A DNA stretch of 64,000 nucleotides, taken from assembly GCA_016717855.1 (NCBI GenBank), contig JADKEV010000022.1, positions 67,360 through 131,359 of the forward strand. Direction: 5' to 3'. The translations under genes were made by a program, and so were the position numbers. Below, in pieces: positions 36,921 through 46,233 of this stretch. The notes beneath the pieces are model-generated. The model saw nothing but the letters and a program-made list of their open reading frames with translations, searched no databases and had not been told where the DNA came from. Each line of letters starts with the position of its first letter. Within the stretch, counting starts at the first letter, position 1. The DNA is from Betaproteobacteria bacterium (GTDB lineage Bacteria; Pseudomonadota; Gammaproteobacteria; Burkholderiales; Casimicrobiaceae).

Positions 36921-38408
36921 TCAATCGTTGTTGATGCAGACGCTCTTCTCGTACAGGAAGCCGTCGATGTGCGCCGCGCCGCCCTTCATGCCGTAGCCGC
37001 TCTGCTTGGTGCCGCTGAAGCCCATCGCCGGGTCCTGGTGACCGTAACAGTTGACCCAGAGCTTGCCCGCCTTGACGGTGTGGACGAACTTCATCGCGGT
37101 TGACAGGGTCTTCGTCCACACTGCGCCGCCGAGGCCGTACTCGGTGTCGTTCGCGAGCTTCAGCGCCTCCTCGACGGTGTCGAATGGGATGATGGCCGCC
37201 ACCGGCCCGAAGATCTCCTCGCGGGCGATGCGCATGTCGTTGGAGACGTTGTCGAAGACCGTTGGCGCGACGAAGAAACCTTCGGATAGATCGCCGCCCA
37301 GACGTTCGCCGCCGGCCCTCACTTGCGCGCCTTCGTCGCGGCCGATGGTCATGTAGTCGAGCACTCGTTCCATCTGGCGGCGCGAAACGACCGGGCCGAG
37401 TTGCGCCTGTGGGTCGAGCGGATGGCCGACGCGGATCTTCTTCGTGAACTCGGCCACGCGCGCGACGAACTCTTCCTGGATCTTGCGCTCGACGAACACG
37501 CGCGTTCCGGCGGAGCAGATCTGGCCCGTGTTGTTGAACACGCCCATCGCGGCACCCGGAACGGCCTTGTCGAGGTCGGCGTCGGCGAACACGATGTCGG
37601 GCGACTTGCCGCCCAGCTCAACGTTCACGCGCTTCATGTTGGTCGCCGAGGCCTTGATGATCTCGCGCCCCGTCACGGTCGAACCAGTGAAGACGATGCG
37701 GTCCACGTCCATGTGCGAAGCGAGGGCCGCTCCCGCTTCGGCGCCCAGGCCCGTGACGATGTTGATGACCCCGGGCGGCACACCCGCTTCGACCAGGAGC
37801 TCGGCCGTGCGCAGCGTGCTCAGCGACGCGTCCTCAGCAGGTTTCATCACGGTGGTGCAGCCCGTCGCGAGCACTCCGCCCATCGTCCACCACATGCTCA
37901 CGAGGGGCGCGTTCCACGGCGTGATCGAGCCAACTACGCCGACCGGCGCCTTGATCGTGAACGTCGTGAAGTTGCCGGGCAGCGAATTGGGCACTGACAT
38001 GCCGCCCCAGTTCAGCGCCTGCGCGGCGAAGTACGTGATGGTCTGCAGCAGGCCCTTCTTCATCGCCCGCGTGCGCGCGAGCGGTGCGCCCATGTCGAGC
38101 GTGTCGAGCAGCGAAAGCTCCTCGAAGTTCTTCTCGATGACGTCCGCCACCTTCAGCATGAGCGTGTAGCGGTCGTGCGGCGTGAGCTTGCTCCACGGGC
38201 CTTCGAAGGCGCGCCGCGCAGAGGCGACCGCGGCATCGACGTCTTCCCGCCGGCCCCGCGCAAGTGTCGCGAGCAGCGTGCCATCGCCCGGATTGAACGT
38301 CTGGATGGTCTCGCCGGAGAGCGACGCGCGCCACTGGCCGTCGACGAAGTGCCTTTTCTCGCGGTTCGCCAGGAATTTCACTTCCGGCGTGGTGTAAGTA
38401 TGCGCCAC
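36921..38408 (-). CDS. Aldehyde dehydrogenase
   Basis: A 495-residue NAD-dependent aldehyde dehydrogenase. GTG start at 38408 gives the natural N-terminus AHTYTTPEVKFLANREK; GAAAGGAAAA precedes it. Motifs: TPWNAPLVSMWW, GSTVTGREI, VELGGKSPDIVFAD (Glu), NTGQICSAGTRVFV (nucleophile Cys), EEIFGPVAAI and GFSGTKQSGYG. The frame is open upstream to an ATG at 38546 that encodes an alcohol dehydrogenase-like leader (MRGLTFPGGREVAFVE), so an N-terminally extended 541-residue form is possible. Confidence 0.9.
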   Translation of the reverse strand: MAHTYTTPEVKFLANREKRHFVDGQWRASLSGETIQTFNPGDGTLLATLARGRREDVDAAVASARRAFEGPWSKLTPHDRYTLMLKVADVIEKNFEELSLLDTLDMGAPLARTRAMKKGLLQTITYFAAQALNWGGMSVPNSLPGNFTTFTIKAPVGVVGSITPWNAPLVSMWWTMGGVLATGCTTVMKPAEDASLSTLRTAELLVEAGVPPGVINIVTGLGAEAGAALASHMDVDRIVFTGSTVTGREIIKASATNMKRVNVELGGKSPDIVFADADLDKAVPGAAMGVFNNTGQICSAGTRVFVERKIQEEFVARVAEFTKKIRVGHPLDPQAQLGPVVSRRQMERVLDYMTIGRDEGAQVRAGGERLGGDLSEGFFVAPTVFDNVSNDMRIAREEIFGPVAAIIPFDTVEEALKLANDTEYGLGGAVWTKTLSTAMKFVHTVKAGKLWVNCYGHQDPAMGFSGTKQSGYGMKGGAAHIDGFLYEKSVCINND

Positions 38409-38494
38409 GACTTTTTCCTTTCGATTCAGACTGCGGCGCAGTGCAGGAGCCGCGGGGGAATAACCACAAGTAGCACCGTTTTGCGAGAGGATCA

Positions 38495-38687
38495 AAGGCT
38501 CGACGAACGCGACCTCGCGCCCGCCTGGAAAGGTCAAGCCTCGCATCCTGTTTCTCCGTGATAGGAGGGTCTACCCTGATCGCTTTGGATCTTTGTCCAC
38601 GGGTGAAGTGGCGCATGCGCAAATTCTCGGTGAGGACCAAGGTGGCTGGCGTCGCATTTTGTCGGCCGGACGGTAAGATGCGCTGAC
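38495..38687 (-). repeat. Duplicated leader module, copy B (with 30655-30826)
   Basis: Second copy of the element / 5-prime untranslated region / 16-codon alcohol dehydrogenase leader. After MRGLTFPGGREVAFVE the alcohol dehydrogenase similarity stops and 30 unrelated codons lead in frame into the ALDH. Confidence 0.7.
38647..38687 (-). promoter_or_regulatory. 41-bp upstream element, copy 15
   Basis: Minus strand begins GTCAGCGCATCTTACC, has GACAAAATG and CGAC at 34-37. It points towards the leader ATG at 38546 and the ALDH. This is the last copy found; none was seen to the right of it. Confidence 0.75.
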
Positions 38688-38771
38688 GCCAAGTCGGGAT
38701 CGACCGGGCGGCGCCATGAAGGGCGCCGTGGAGCGCGAACGCGTCAATCAGGAACTTGACGGAACGAATTT

Positions 38772-38848
38772 TGGTGCGCTCGACACGATTCGAACGTGCG
38801 ACCCCTGCCTTCGGAGGGCAGTACTCTATCCATCTGAGCTACGAGCGC
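38772..38848 (-). tRNA. tRNA-Arg (anticodon CCG)
   Basis: A 77-nt tRNA read on the minus strand. Acceptor GCGCTCG pairs with CGAGCGC, followed by discriminator A and encoded CCA. The D-arm contains AGCTCAGATGGATAGAG, the anticodon arm CTGCC-CTCCGAA-GGCAG has anticodon CCG, and the T-arm has GTTCGAATC. It decodes CGG arginine codons, which are common in this GC-rich genome. Confidence 0.95.
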
Positions 38849-38994
38849 GAAGAGGGCGAATTGTAGCCGGTTTCGGCCCCCCGCGCCATTGGCGACCCGG
38901 CCATCCGGCATGCCCCGGGGCGCCGGTTGCCGTGCCCGGAACGCGCCGGCACCGTACAATACCGGCTGGTCTTCATTCAGTTGCAGGAGTTGTG

Positions 38995-39946
38995 ATGCAC
39001 AAGGTATTCGTCGATGGCCAGGAAGGCACGACAGGGCTGCAGATCCGCGACAGGCTGCTCGGTCACGGCGGCGTGTCGCTGCTCGAGATCGATCCGGAGA
39101 AGCGCAAGGACACGGCTGAGCGCCGCCGCCTGCTGAACGAGGCGGACGTCGCGTTCCTCTGCCTGCCCGACGCCGCGGCGAAGGAATCGGCCGCGCTCGT
39201 GACCAACAACCGCACGCGCCTGATCGACGCCAGCACCGCGCATCGCACCGACCCGTCGTGGGTGTACGGGCTCCCGGAACTGGACAAGGGGCAGCGCGCG
39301 CTGATCCGGGACGCGAAGCGGGTCGCCAACATCGGCTGCCACGCGGCGGGCTTCATCCTCCTCGTGCATCCGCTGGTCGCCGCCGGCGTGCTGCCGAAGG
39401 ACTATCCGGTCACCTGCCATTCGCTCACCGGCTATTCGGGCGGCGGCAAGAAGATGATCGCCGAGTACGAAGCGCCGGGACGGCCGCACTTTCCCATCGG
39501 CGCCCCGCGCCATTACGCGCTCGCGATGCGCCACAAGCACCTGCCCGAGATGCAGCGGTACAGCGGGCTCGCCTTCGCGCCGGAATTCAACCCGATCGCC
39601 TGCGACTTCTACAAGGGCATGGCAGTAACGGTGCCGCTGGCGACCCGGATGCTGGCGGGGCAGCCGAACGGCGCGCAGCGTGCGCGACCTGCTGGCCGAG
39701 TTCTATGCGGGCGAGCGTTTCGTCCGCGTGATGCCGTTCGACGACGCCAGCAACGCGCCCACCGGGTACTTCGACCCGCTGGGCGCGAACGACACCAACC
39801 GCAACGACATCTTCGTGTTCGGCAACGACGCGCACGTCGTGCTCATCTCGCGGCTGGACAACCTCGGCAAGGGCGCCTCCGGCGCCGCGGTCCAGAACAT
39901 GAACATCATGCTGGGCCTGGACGAAGGCACCGCGCTCGCCGCCTGA
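38995..39946 (+). CDS. argC: N-acetyl-gamma-glutamyl-phosphate reductase (type 2), frameshifted
   Basis: NADPH-dependent reductase of arginine biosynthesis, short type-2 ArgC, about 316 residues. The N-terminal VFVDGQEGTTGLQI is the nucleotide-binding start; the catalytic Cys is in ANIGCHAAGFILL, with HSLTGYSGGGKKM and FAPEFNPI after it. At about 39672 one extra base shifts the frame; the true C-terminus (SVRDLLAEFYAGE ... GKGASGAAVQNMN) continues in the next frame to the stop at 39946. It is divergent from the tRNA-Arg gene, with a TACAAT-like -10 box near 38955. Single-base insertion, probably a sequence error in an essential gene. Confidence 0.88.
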
Positions 39947-39950
39947 GCAG

Positions 39951-39965
39951 GCGCCGTATCGGCGC
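39951..39965. terminator. Candidate hairpin after argC
   Basis: GCGCC-GTATC-GGCGC hairpin 4 bp after the argC stop, followed by TCCTCTT. Short but GC-rich. Confidence 0.4.
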
Positions 39966-40136
39966 TCCTCTTGCCCGCAGTTGGGCCACCTGCGGCGTGG
40001 TCCCCCGCACCAGACGCCCGGAACGCGGCATCGCGCCGCATTCCCATCACTTCGTCGCATCGCTGTTGAACGCCTCCGGGGGCCGCCGTAAGGTGCTCGC
40101 TGGTGCGCGGATGCGCGACTCGACAAGGGGATGGCC

Positions 40137-41801
40137 ATGAATTGGCTGATGCGGCTGGGCAGGCAAGCGCGGTGCCTTTTCCTTCCTGGCATGGCCGCCT
40201 GCCTGCTCGTGGCGCCACCGCTGCTCGCGGAAGAAGGTGCCAGGGGCAATCTTGCCGGCGTGCAATGGCTGGAGAAGAACCTGCATCGCGACGACATTCT
40301 GCTGCTCGATGCCTCGCCCGGCCAGATGTACGCGGCACAGCATATTCCCGGCGCGATCAACGTCGACGTGTTCACCTGGGGCGGCCGCGAGATGACCGCC
40401 GCCGAAATGGAGCGGCGCATCCAGTCCTGGGGCGTCAGCGCCGGCAGGAAGGTCGTCATCTACGACCAAGGCGGCTCGTACATGGCGACCAGCCTGTTCT
40501 TCGACCTCTACTATCACGGGTTTCCAGCCGCGGACTTGTTCGTCCTCGACGGCGGCATCGCCAAATGGAAGGCCACGGGTGGCGCGGTCACGAAAGATCC
40601 CGTGGCCGCGCCGAAGCCGGGCACGTTCCGGGTCGCGCAACGCAGGGAGGACGTCCGCGTCCGGCTGCCGGAATTCCTGGCTGCCTCCGGCGACCCGGCG
40701 AACAACGCGCTGGTCGAGGCGCTCGAGCCCGCCTACCACTTCGGCGGCGCGAAGTTCTTCGACCGCGCCGGTCATGTTCCCAATGCGATCATGCTGCCCA
40801 GTGCGGACTTCTTCAACGCGGACAAGACCTTCAAGCCCGCCGCGGAAATCCGGCGGATGCTGGACTACCTCGGCATCACGCCCGAACAGCAGATTCACAC
40901 ACACTGCGGCGGCGGCATCGCCGCCAGCGTGCCGTTCTTCACCATGAAGTTCCTGCTTGACTACCCCAGGGTCAAGCTCTACAAGGAGTCCCAGCTGGAG
41001 TGGCTGCGCGACGAACGGGGCCTGCCGTACTGGACCTACGACGCGCCCAACATGCTGCGCGACAGGAACTGGCTGGCCTCGTGGGGCGCGCCGATGCTGC
41101 GCAGTTTCGGCGTGGCCAAACTGAGCATCGTCGACGTGCGTCCGGCGGAGTCGTACAAGCAGGGCCACGTGCCGTACGCCGTCAACATTCCCGCGGCGGT
41201 CTTCAAGGACCACCTCGCGACACCCGCGAAGCTGGCCGAGATCCTTGGCGCGGCGGGCGTCGAGATGGCGCACGAAGCGGTGATCGTTGCCGACGGCGGG
41301 TTGAATGCAAGCGCGGCACTGGCCTTCCTGCTGCTGGAAAGGCTCGGACAGAAAAGAGTCTCCGTCCTGCTCGGCTCCATCGACGATTGGGGACTCGACG
41401 GTTTTCCGCTCGCGAAGGACGCCACCACGGTGGGACCGCGGAAATCGCCGCAGGACCTTGCCGTCCCTATCACGACGTATCCGGCCAATGTGCGGCAGGG
41501 CATCGTGGCCAGGGGCGCGCAGGGCGCCCCGGGACCGTATCCGAAGATCTACCTCGCATCGGGCAGGACAGCGCCGGCCAAAGCGCCGGACGGCAAGGTA
41601 ATCCACCTGCCCTACACCGATCTGCTGAATCCCGGCGGCACGCCGAAGCCCGCGAACGACATCTGGAACATCCTCGTCAAGGCCGGGTTGCCGCGCTACG
41701 CCGAGATCATCTGCTTCGCCGACGATCCGGGCGAGGCCGCGGCCAACTACTTCATCCTGAAGTTGATGGGGTTCCCGGATGTGAAGGTGCTGGCGACGTG
41801 A
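40137..41801 (+). CDS. Exported multi-rhodanese-domain protein
   Basis: A 554-residue protein with a signal peptide (CLFLPGMAACLLVAPPLLA). The ATG at 40137 fits the AAGGGG ribosome-binding site better than the ATG at 40131. It contains three rhodanese (sulfurtransferase-like) domains and a shorter C-terminal unit. Only the second active-site loop has the catalytic Cys (HTHCGGGIAA, about residue 260). The others read YDQGGSYMA, VADGGLNAS and CFADDPGEA, with Asp or no Cys in the loop. So one catalytic and two or three structural domains are likely. Periplasmic location predicted; substrate unknown. Confidence 0.82.
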   Translation: MNWLMRLGRQARCLFLPGMAACLLVAPPLLAEEGARGNLAGVQWLEKNLHRDDILLLDASPGQMYAAQHIPGAINVDVFTWGGREMTAAEMERRIQSWGVSAGRKVVIYDQGGSYMATSLFFDLYYHGFPAADLFVLDGGIAKWKATGGAVTKDPVAAPKPGTFRVAQRREDVRVRLPEFLAASGDPANNALVEALEPAYHFGGAKFFDRAGHVPNAIMLPSADFFNADKTFKPAAEIRRMLDYLGITPEQQIHTHCGGGIAASVPFFTMKFLLDYPRVKLYKESQLEWLRDERGLPYWTYDAPNMLRDRNWLASWGAPMLRSFGVAKLSIVDVRPAESYKQGHVPYAVNIPAAVFKDHLATPAKLAEILGAAGVEMAHEAVIVADGGLNASAALAFLLLERLGQKRVSVLLGSIDDWGLDGFPLAKDATTVGPRKSPQDLAVPITTYPANVRQGIVARGAQGAPGPYPKIYLASGRTAPAKAPDGKVIHLPYTDLLNPGGTPKPANDIWNILVKAGLPRYAEIICFADDPGEAAANYFILKLMGFPDVKVLAT

Positions 41802-41975
41802 GGGCATCCTCGCAGCACTCCGGCCGGAAATTTCGACCAGGACTGATCCAGGTCAAGCTCGCAGGCCGGCGGTGTGAGTAGCGTTGACGAAAGTGTCGTG
41901 TTCGTGGCGGCAGTTGGTGTCGTTTCGTCAAACGGGCAATTTGGCCCAAGGTCCAGGTGCCTTCAGGAAGGATTG

Positions 41976-42407
41976 ATGTTCGATAGACGTGTCCGGGACG
42001 TCATGCAGCGGCGCAAGTTGCTCAAGGCTGCACCGGAAATCCTTGTCGACCGTGCCGCCAAGCTCATGGCGGCGAAGAATGTTGGCGCAATCCTGGTCGT
42101 CGACGACGATCGTCTTGTCGGAATCTTTACCGAGCGCGACTTGCTCGTTCGAGTTGTTGCGCGGGGGCTCGATGCGCATGCCACACGGCTCGCCGACGTG
42201 ATGACCCGCGAACCGCAGGCCATCGATCCGGACAAGCCCTTCGGGTACGCTTTGCTGGTGATGCACGAAAAGGGTTTTCGCCACCTGCCAGTCGTCGAGA
42301 GTGGCAAGCCCATCGGAATCGTTTCGTCGCGCAGCGCGATGGATCCGGAACTGGAGGAATTCACCGTTGAAGTGAACCGGCGAATGCACTACGGCCAGAT
42401 GCGCTAG
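41976..42407 (+). CDS. CBS-domain protein
   Basis: A 143-residue protein made almost entirely of a CBS pair: VRDVMQRRKLLKAAPEI starts the first, GAILVVDDDRLVGIFTERDLL ends it; LADVMTREPQAIDPDKP and HLPVVESGKPIGIVSSR form the second. Such proteins bind adenosyl compounds and act as energy sensors. AGGAAGG lies 4 bp before the ATG. Neighbours give no clear target. Confidence 0.85.
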   Translation: MFDRRVRDVMQRRKLLKAAPEILVDRAAKLMAAKNVGAILVVDDDRLVGIFTERDLLVRVVARGLDAHATRLADVMTREPQAIDPDKPFGYALLVMHEKGFRHLPVVESGKPIGIVSSRSAMDPELEEFTVEVNRRMHYGQMR

Positions 42408-42575
42408 TGGACGGCAATGCACCTGCCAGCAGTCGATCGAAAACGCAAATGGTCGCTGCCTGAGCTTGCACGCGGACAGTTCGCCGCCCGCTGCCAGGAA
42501 TCGACATCGACCGAAGTGAAACGGCTATCATGCGTTTCACCGCAGGACAGTGACCAAGCCCCCCAGGAGACACGC

Positions 42576-43827
<1,252 letters not shown>

Positions 43828-43829
<2 letters not shown>

Positions 43830-43846
43830 TAAGAATCATTCTCGTT
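43828..43846 (+). promoter_or_regulatory. Fur box
   Basis: AATAAGAATCATTCTCGTT resembles the 19-bp ferric-uptake-regulator consensus (three GATAAT-type hexamers, central AATCATT). Situated directly before tonB-exbB-exbD-hemP and the siderophore receptor, so iron-repressed expression is expected. Confidence 0.75.
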
Positions 43847-43944
43847 TACATAGGCGCTCAATTCTCTTCAGCCCGGCGACAACCCGGTCAATGCATGTCT
43901 GACAGCAAGTCACGCCGCGCGCCCAGCGCGGCCGCCCCCCACCG

Positions 43945-44669
43945 GTGCGGCTCGTGAACGGTCTTTTCGACTGGAGACGGCCTTGGGCGCTGCTGATCGT
44001 CCTGGCCCTGCACACAGCGTTCTTCTACGCGCTGCAGGCGGGACTGCTGCGCCGCCTGGCGGCGACTCCTGTGATGAGGGAGGTGATGGCGACACTGCTC
44101 CCGCCCGAGAGTCCGGCCCCGCCACCGCCAGCCGCGCCCCCGGCCCCTTGCGCCAGCCGTTGCCGGCGACCCGGATTGCTCCGCCGCCGCCCGTCGCACT
44201 TCCACCTGCGATCCTTGCGCCGAGCGAATCCGCGATCACGCTGCCGGTCGTCGCGCCGACGCCCGCACCGGCGCCCTTCCAACCGGCGCCGGTCAGCGCG
44301 CCACCGGCGCCGGCTCCGGTTCAGGTGTCCGTTCCTTCGCCCCTGGCGACTGCGGCGCCGGAGCCGCCCGAACCAGCGCCGGTGATTCCACCACGCTTCG
44401 ACGCCGCCTACCTGGACAATCCGGCACCCGCCTACCCGTCGCTGGCGCGGCGGATGGGCGAGCAGGGCAAGGTGCTGCTGCGCGTGCGCGTGAATGCGGG
44501 CGGCCAAGCGGAGGACGTGCAGGTGAAGACCGGCAGCGGCCATCCGCGCCTGGACGAGGCAGCGCTGAGCACGGTGAAGCAATGGCGCTTCGTGCCCGCG
44601 CGGCAGGGCGACCAGCCGGTCGCGGCCTGGGTGCTGGTTCCCATCGTGTACAGGCTGGAAGGCTGGTGA
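43945..44669 (+). CDS. tonB: TonB energy transducer, frameshifted
   Basis: TonB family protein of about 240 residues. The N-terminal membrane anchor LFDWRRPWALLIVLALHTAFFYALQ is followed by a proline-rich periplasmic spacer and the C-terminal TonB domain (YPSLARRMGEQGKVLLRVRV, SSGHPRLDEAALS-like segment, VKQWRFVPAR, VPIVYRLEGW). A one-base loss near 44140 separates the anchor from the rest. GTG at 43945 is the first usable start in frame; an ATG at 43895 (MSDSKSRRAPSAAAP) would fit if the C-run near 43935 has another indel. It transmits proton-motive energy to outer-membrane receptors. Confidence 0.85.
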
Positions 44670-44766
44670 ACTGTAGCGCTCAAAGCGGCAGTGAGTGCAG
44701 CGATATGGCGCGGCCGCAGCGCCGCGAACTCCATTCTACGAGCGAATAGCGAAAGGCAAACAAGCA

Positions 44767-45510
44767 ATGAGTGAAATGAACCCGTATGGCCTTGTCAGCC
44801 TCTGGACGCAGGGCGACGTGGTGATCCGCGCAGTGACGGTCATCCTGGTCGTGATGTCGATCGTGTCGTGGTACGTGATCGTGGCCAAGGCGCTGCAGCA
44901 GGCGCGGCTGCGCAAGCTGTCCGCCGCCGCTGGCGACGCCTTCTGGCATACGAAGAGTTTTGCCGACGGCTTGAAGGCCCTCGGACGCGACGGCCGGCAC
45001 ACGCCGTTCCGCGCGCTGGCCGAAAAAGGCGCCGAGGCGGCGGCGCACCACGAGCAGAACAAGGAAGACCTGCACGGCGCGCTCAACGTCAGCGACTGGA
45101 TCGTCAGCTGCATGCGGCGCTCGATCGACGACACCATCGGCGCGCTGCAGAGCGGCTTGTCCATCCTCGCCTCGGTCGGCAGCACGGCGCCCTTCGTCGG
45201 CCTGTTCGGCACCGTGTGGGGCATCTATCACGCGCTGATCGGCATCGGCGCCGCGGGCCAGGCCAGCATCGACAAGGTGGCGGGTCCGGTCGGCGAGGCG
45301 CTGATCATGACCGCGCTCGGGCTGGCGGTCGCGGTCCCCGCGGTGCTCGGCTACAACGCGCTGCTTCGCGGCAACAAGGTGATCCTGGCCAACCTGAACA
45401 GCTTCGCCCACGACCTGCACGCGTACCTGCTGACCGGGACGCGCGTGGGGCAATCCGCACCCTCGCTGCATTCCGCGCCGGGGCCATTGCGCGCGGCCGG
45501 CGCCATCTGA
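44767..45510 (+). CDS. exbB: ExbB proton-channel subunit (MotA/TolQ/ExbB family)
   Basis: A 247-residue inner-membrane protein. First helix VVIRAVTVILVVMSIVSWYVIVAKAL; cytoplasmic region; then SILASVGSTAPFVGLFGTVWGIYHAL and PVGEALIMTALGLAVAVPAVLGYN, the characteristic ExbB helices 2 and 3. The start at 44767 follows tonB by 97 bp. With ExbD it forms the proton-driven motor that energises TonB. Confidence 0.93.
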   Translation: MSEMNPYGLVSLWTQGDVVIRAVTVILVVMSIVSWYVIVAKALQQARLRKLSAAAGDAFWHTKSFADGLKALGRDGRHTPFRALAEKGAEAAAHHEQNKEDLHGALNVSDWIVSCMRRSIDDTIGALQSGLSILASVGSTAPFVGLFGTVWGIYHALIGIGAAGQASIDKVAGPVGEALIMTALGLAVAVPAVLGYNALLRGNKVILANLNSFAHDLHAYLLTGTRVGQSAPSLHSAPGPLRAAGAI

Positions 45511-45523
45511 AGGAGAGCCTTTG

Positions 45524-45936
45524 ATGAGCTTCGGCAACAGTTTCGACAGCGACAGCGCGGCGATGGCGGAGATCAACATGACGCCGCTGGTCGACGTGAT
45601 GCTGGTCCTGCTGATCATATTCATGATCACCATTCCCGTGCTCAACCACTCGGTGAAGATCGACCTGCCGCGGGCGGTCAACCAGCCGAACCAGGTCAAG
45701 CCGCAGACGATCAACGTCGCGATCGACAACGACGGCAAGGTCTACTGGAACGGCTTCGTCATCGACGAAGCGGCGATGAAGGCCCGCATCGCCGTAGCCG
45801 CGCGGGAAGAACCGCAACCGGAACTGCATCTGCGCGCCGATCGCAAGACGGAGTACGAACGCGTGGCCGGGTCATGGCGGCCGCGCAGTCGGGCGGCCTG
45901 GGCAAGATCGGTTTCATCACCGAACCGGCGCCATGA
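45524..45936 (+). CDS. exbD: ExbD biopolymer transport protein, frameshifted near C-terminus
   Basis: A 137-residue ExbD after correction. Start ATG at 45524 with AGGAGAG ribosome-binding site. INMTPLVDVMLVLLIIFMIT contains the conserved membrane Asp; the periplasmic domain has LPRAVNQP and LHLRADRKTEYERVA. After 45870 one missing base shifts the frame; restored, it ends MAAAQSGGLGKIGFITEPAP at 45936, overlapping the hemP start (ATGA). Partner of ExbB and TonB. Confidence 0.9.
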
Positions 45937-46127
45937 ACGCGCGGGCAGTACCTGCGAAAACTCCCGCCACACCCGCGCAGGAAGCGGGGCTGCGCAAGGA
46001 CGGCGACCTCGCGCCCATCCGCAGCGCCGCGCTGCTGCAGGGGCGCGACGCGATCACGATCGATCACAACGGACGACTTTACCAACTCCGCCAGACCAAG
46101 CAGGGAAAACTCATATTGACCAAGTGA
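45933..46127 (+). CDS. hemP: Hemin uptake protein HemP
   Basis: A 64-residue protein whose C-terminal half (LLQGRDAITIDHNGRLYQLRQTKQGKLILTK region) is the HemP domain, a small basic beta-hairpin protein found with haem/siderophore uptake genes in Proteobacteria. Its start overlaps the exbD stop by 4 bp, showing translational coupling. Its exact role is regulatory or accessory in iron uptake. Confidence 0.87.
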   Translation: MNARAVPAKTPATPAQEAGLRKDGDLAPIRSAALLQGRDAITIDHNGRLYQLRQTKQGKLILTK

Positions 46128-46233
46128 CTCCGCCCCCCTTGGCATTAGCCAGCCACGCGCACTCGAGGCCTCTCCCCTCTTCCGCACCAGCCAGCCACGC
46201 CTTTTTTCCAACGCAGAACAAGAGGAAATCGAC

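Noticed and set aside
553..38687. The 41-bp elements as integron attC sites or a transposable repeat
   Set aside because: They start with GTTAG-like bases, but the attC core consensus GTTRRRY and a matching inverse core are absent, the length is fixed at 41-42, orientation follows genes and no integrase or transposase is present.
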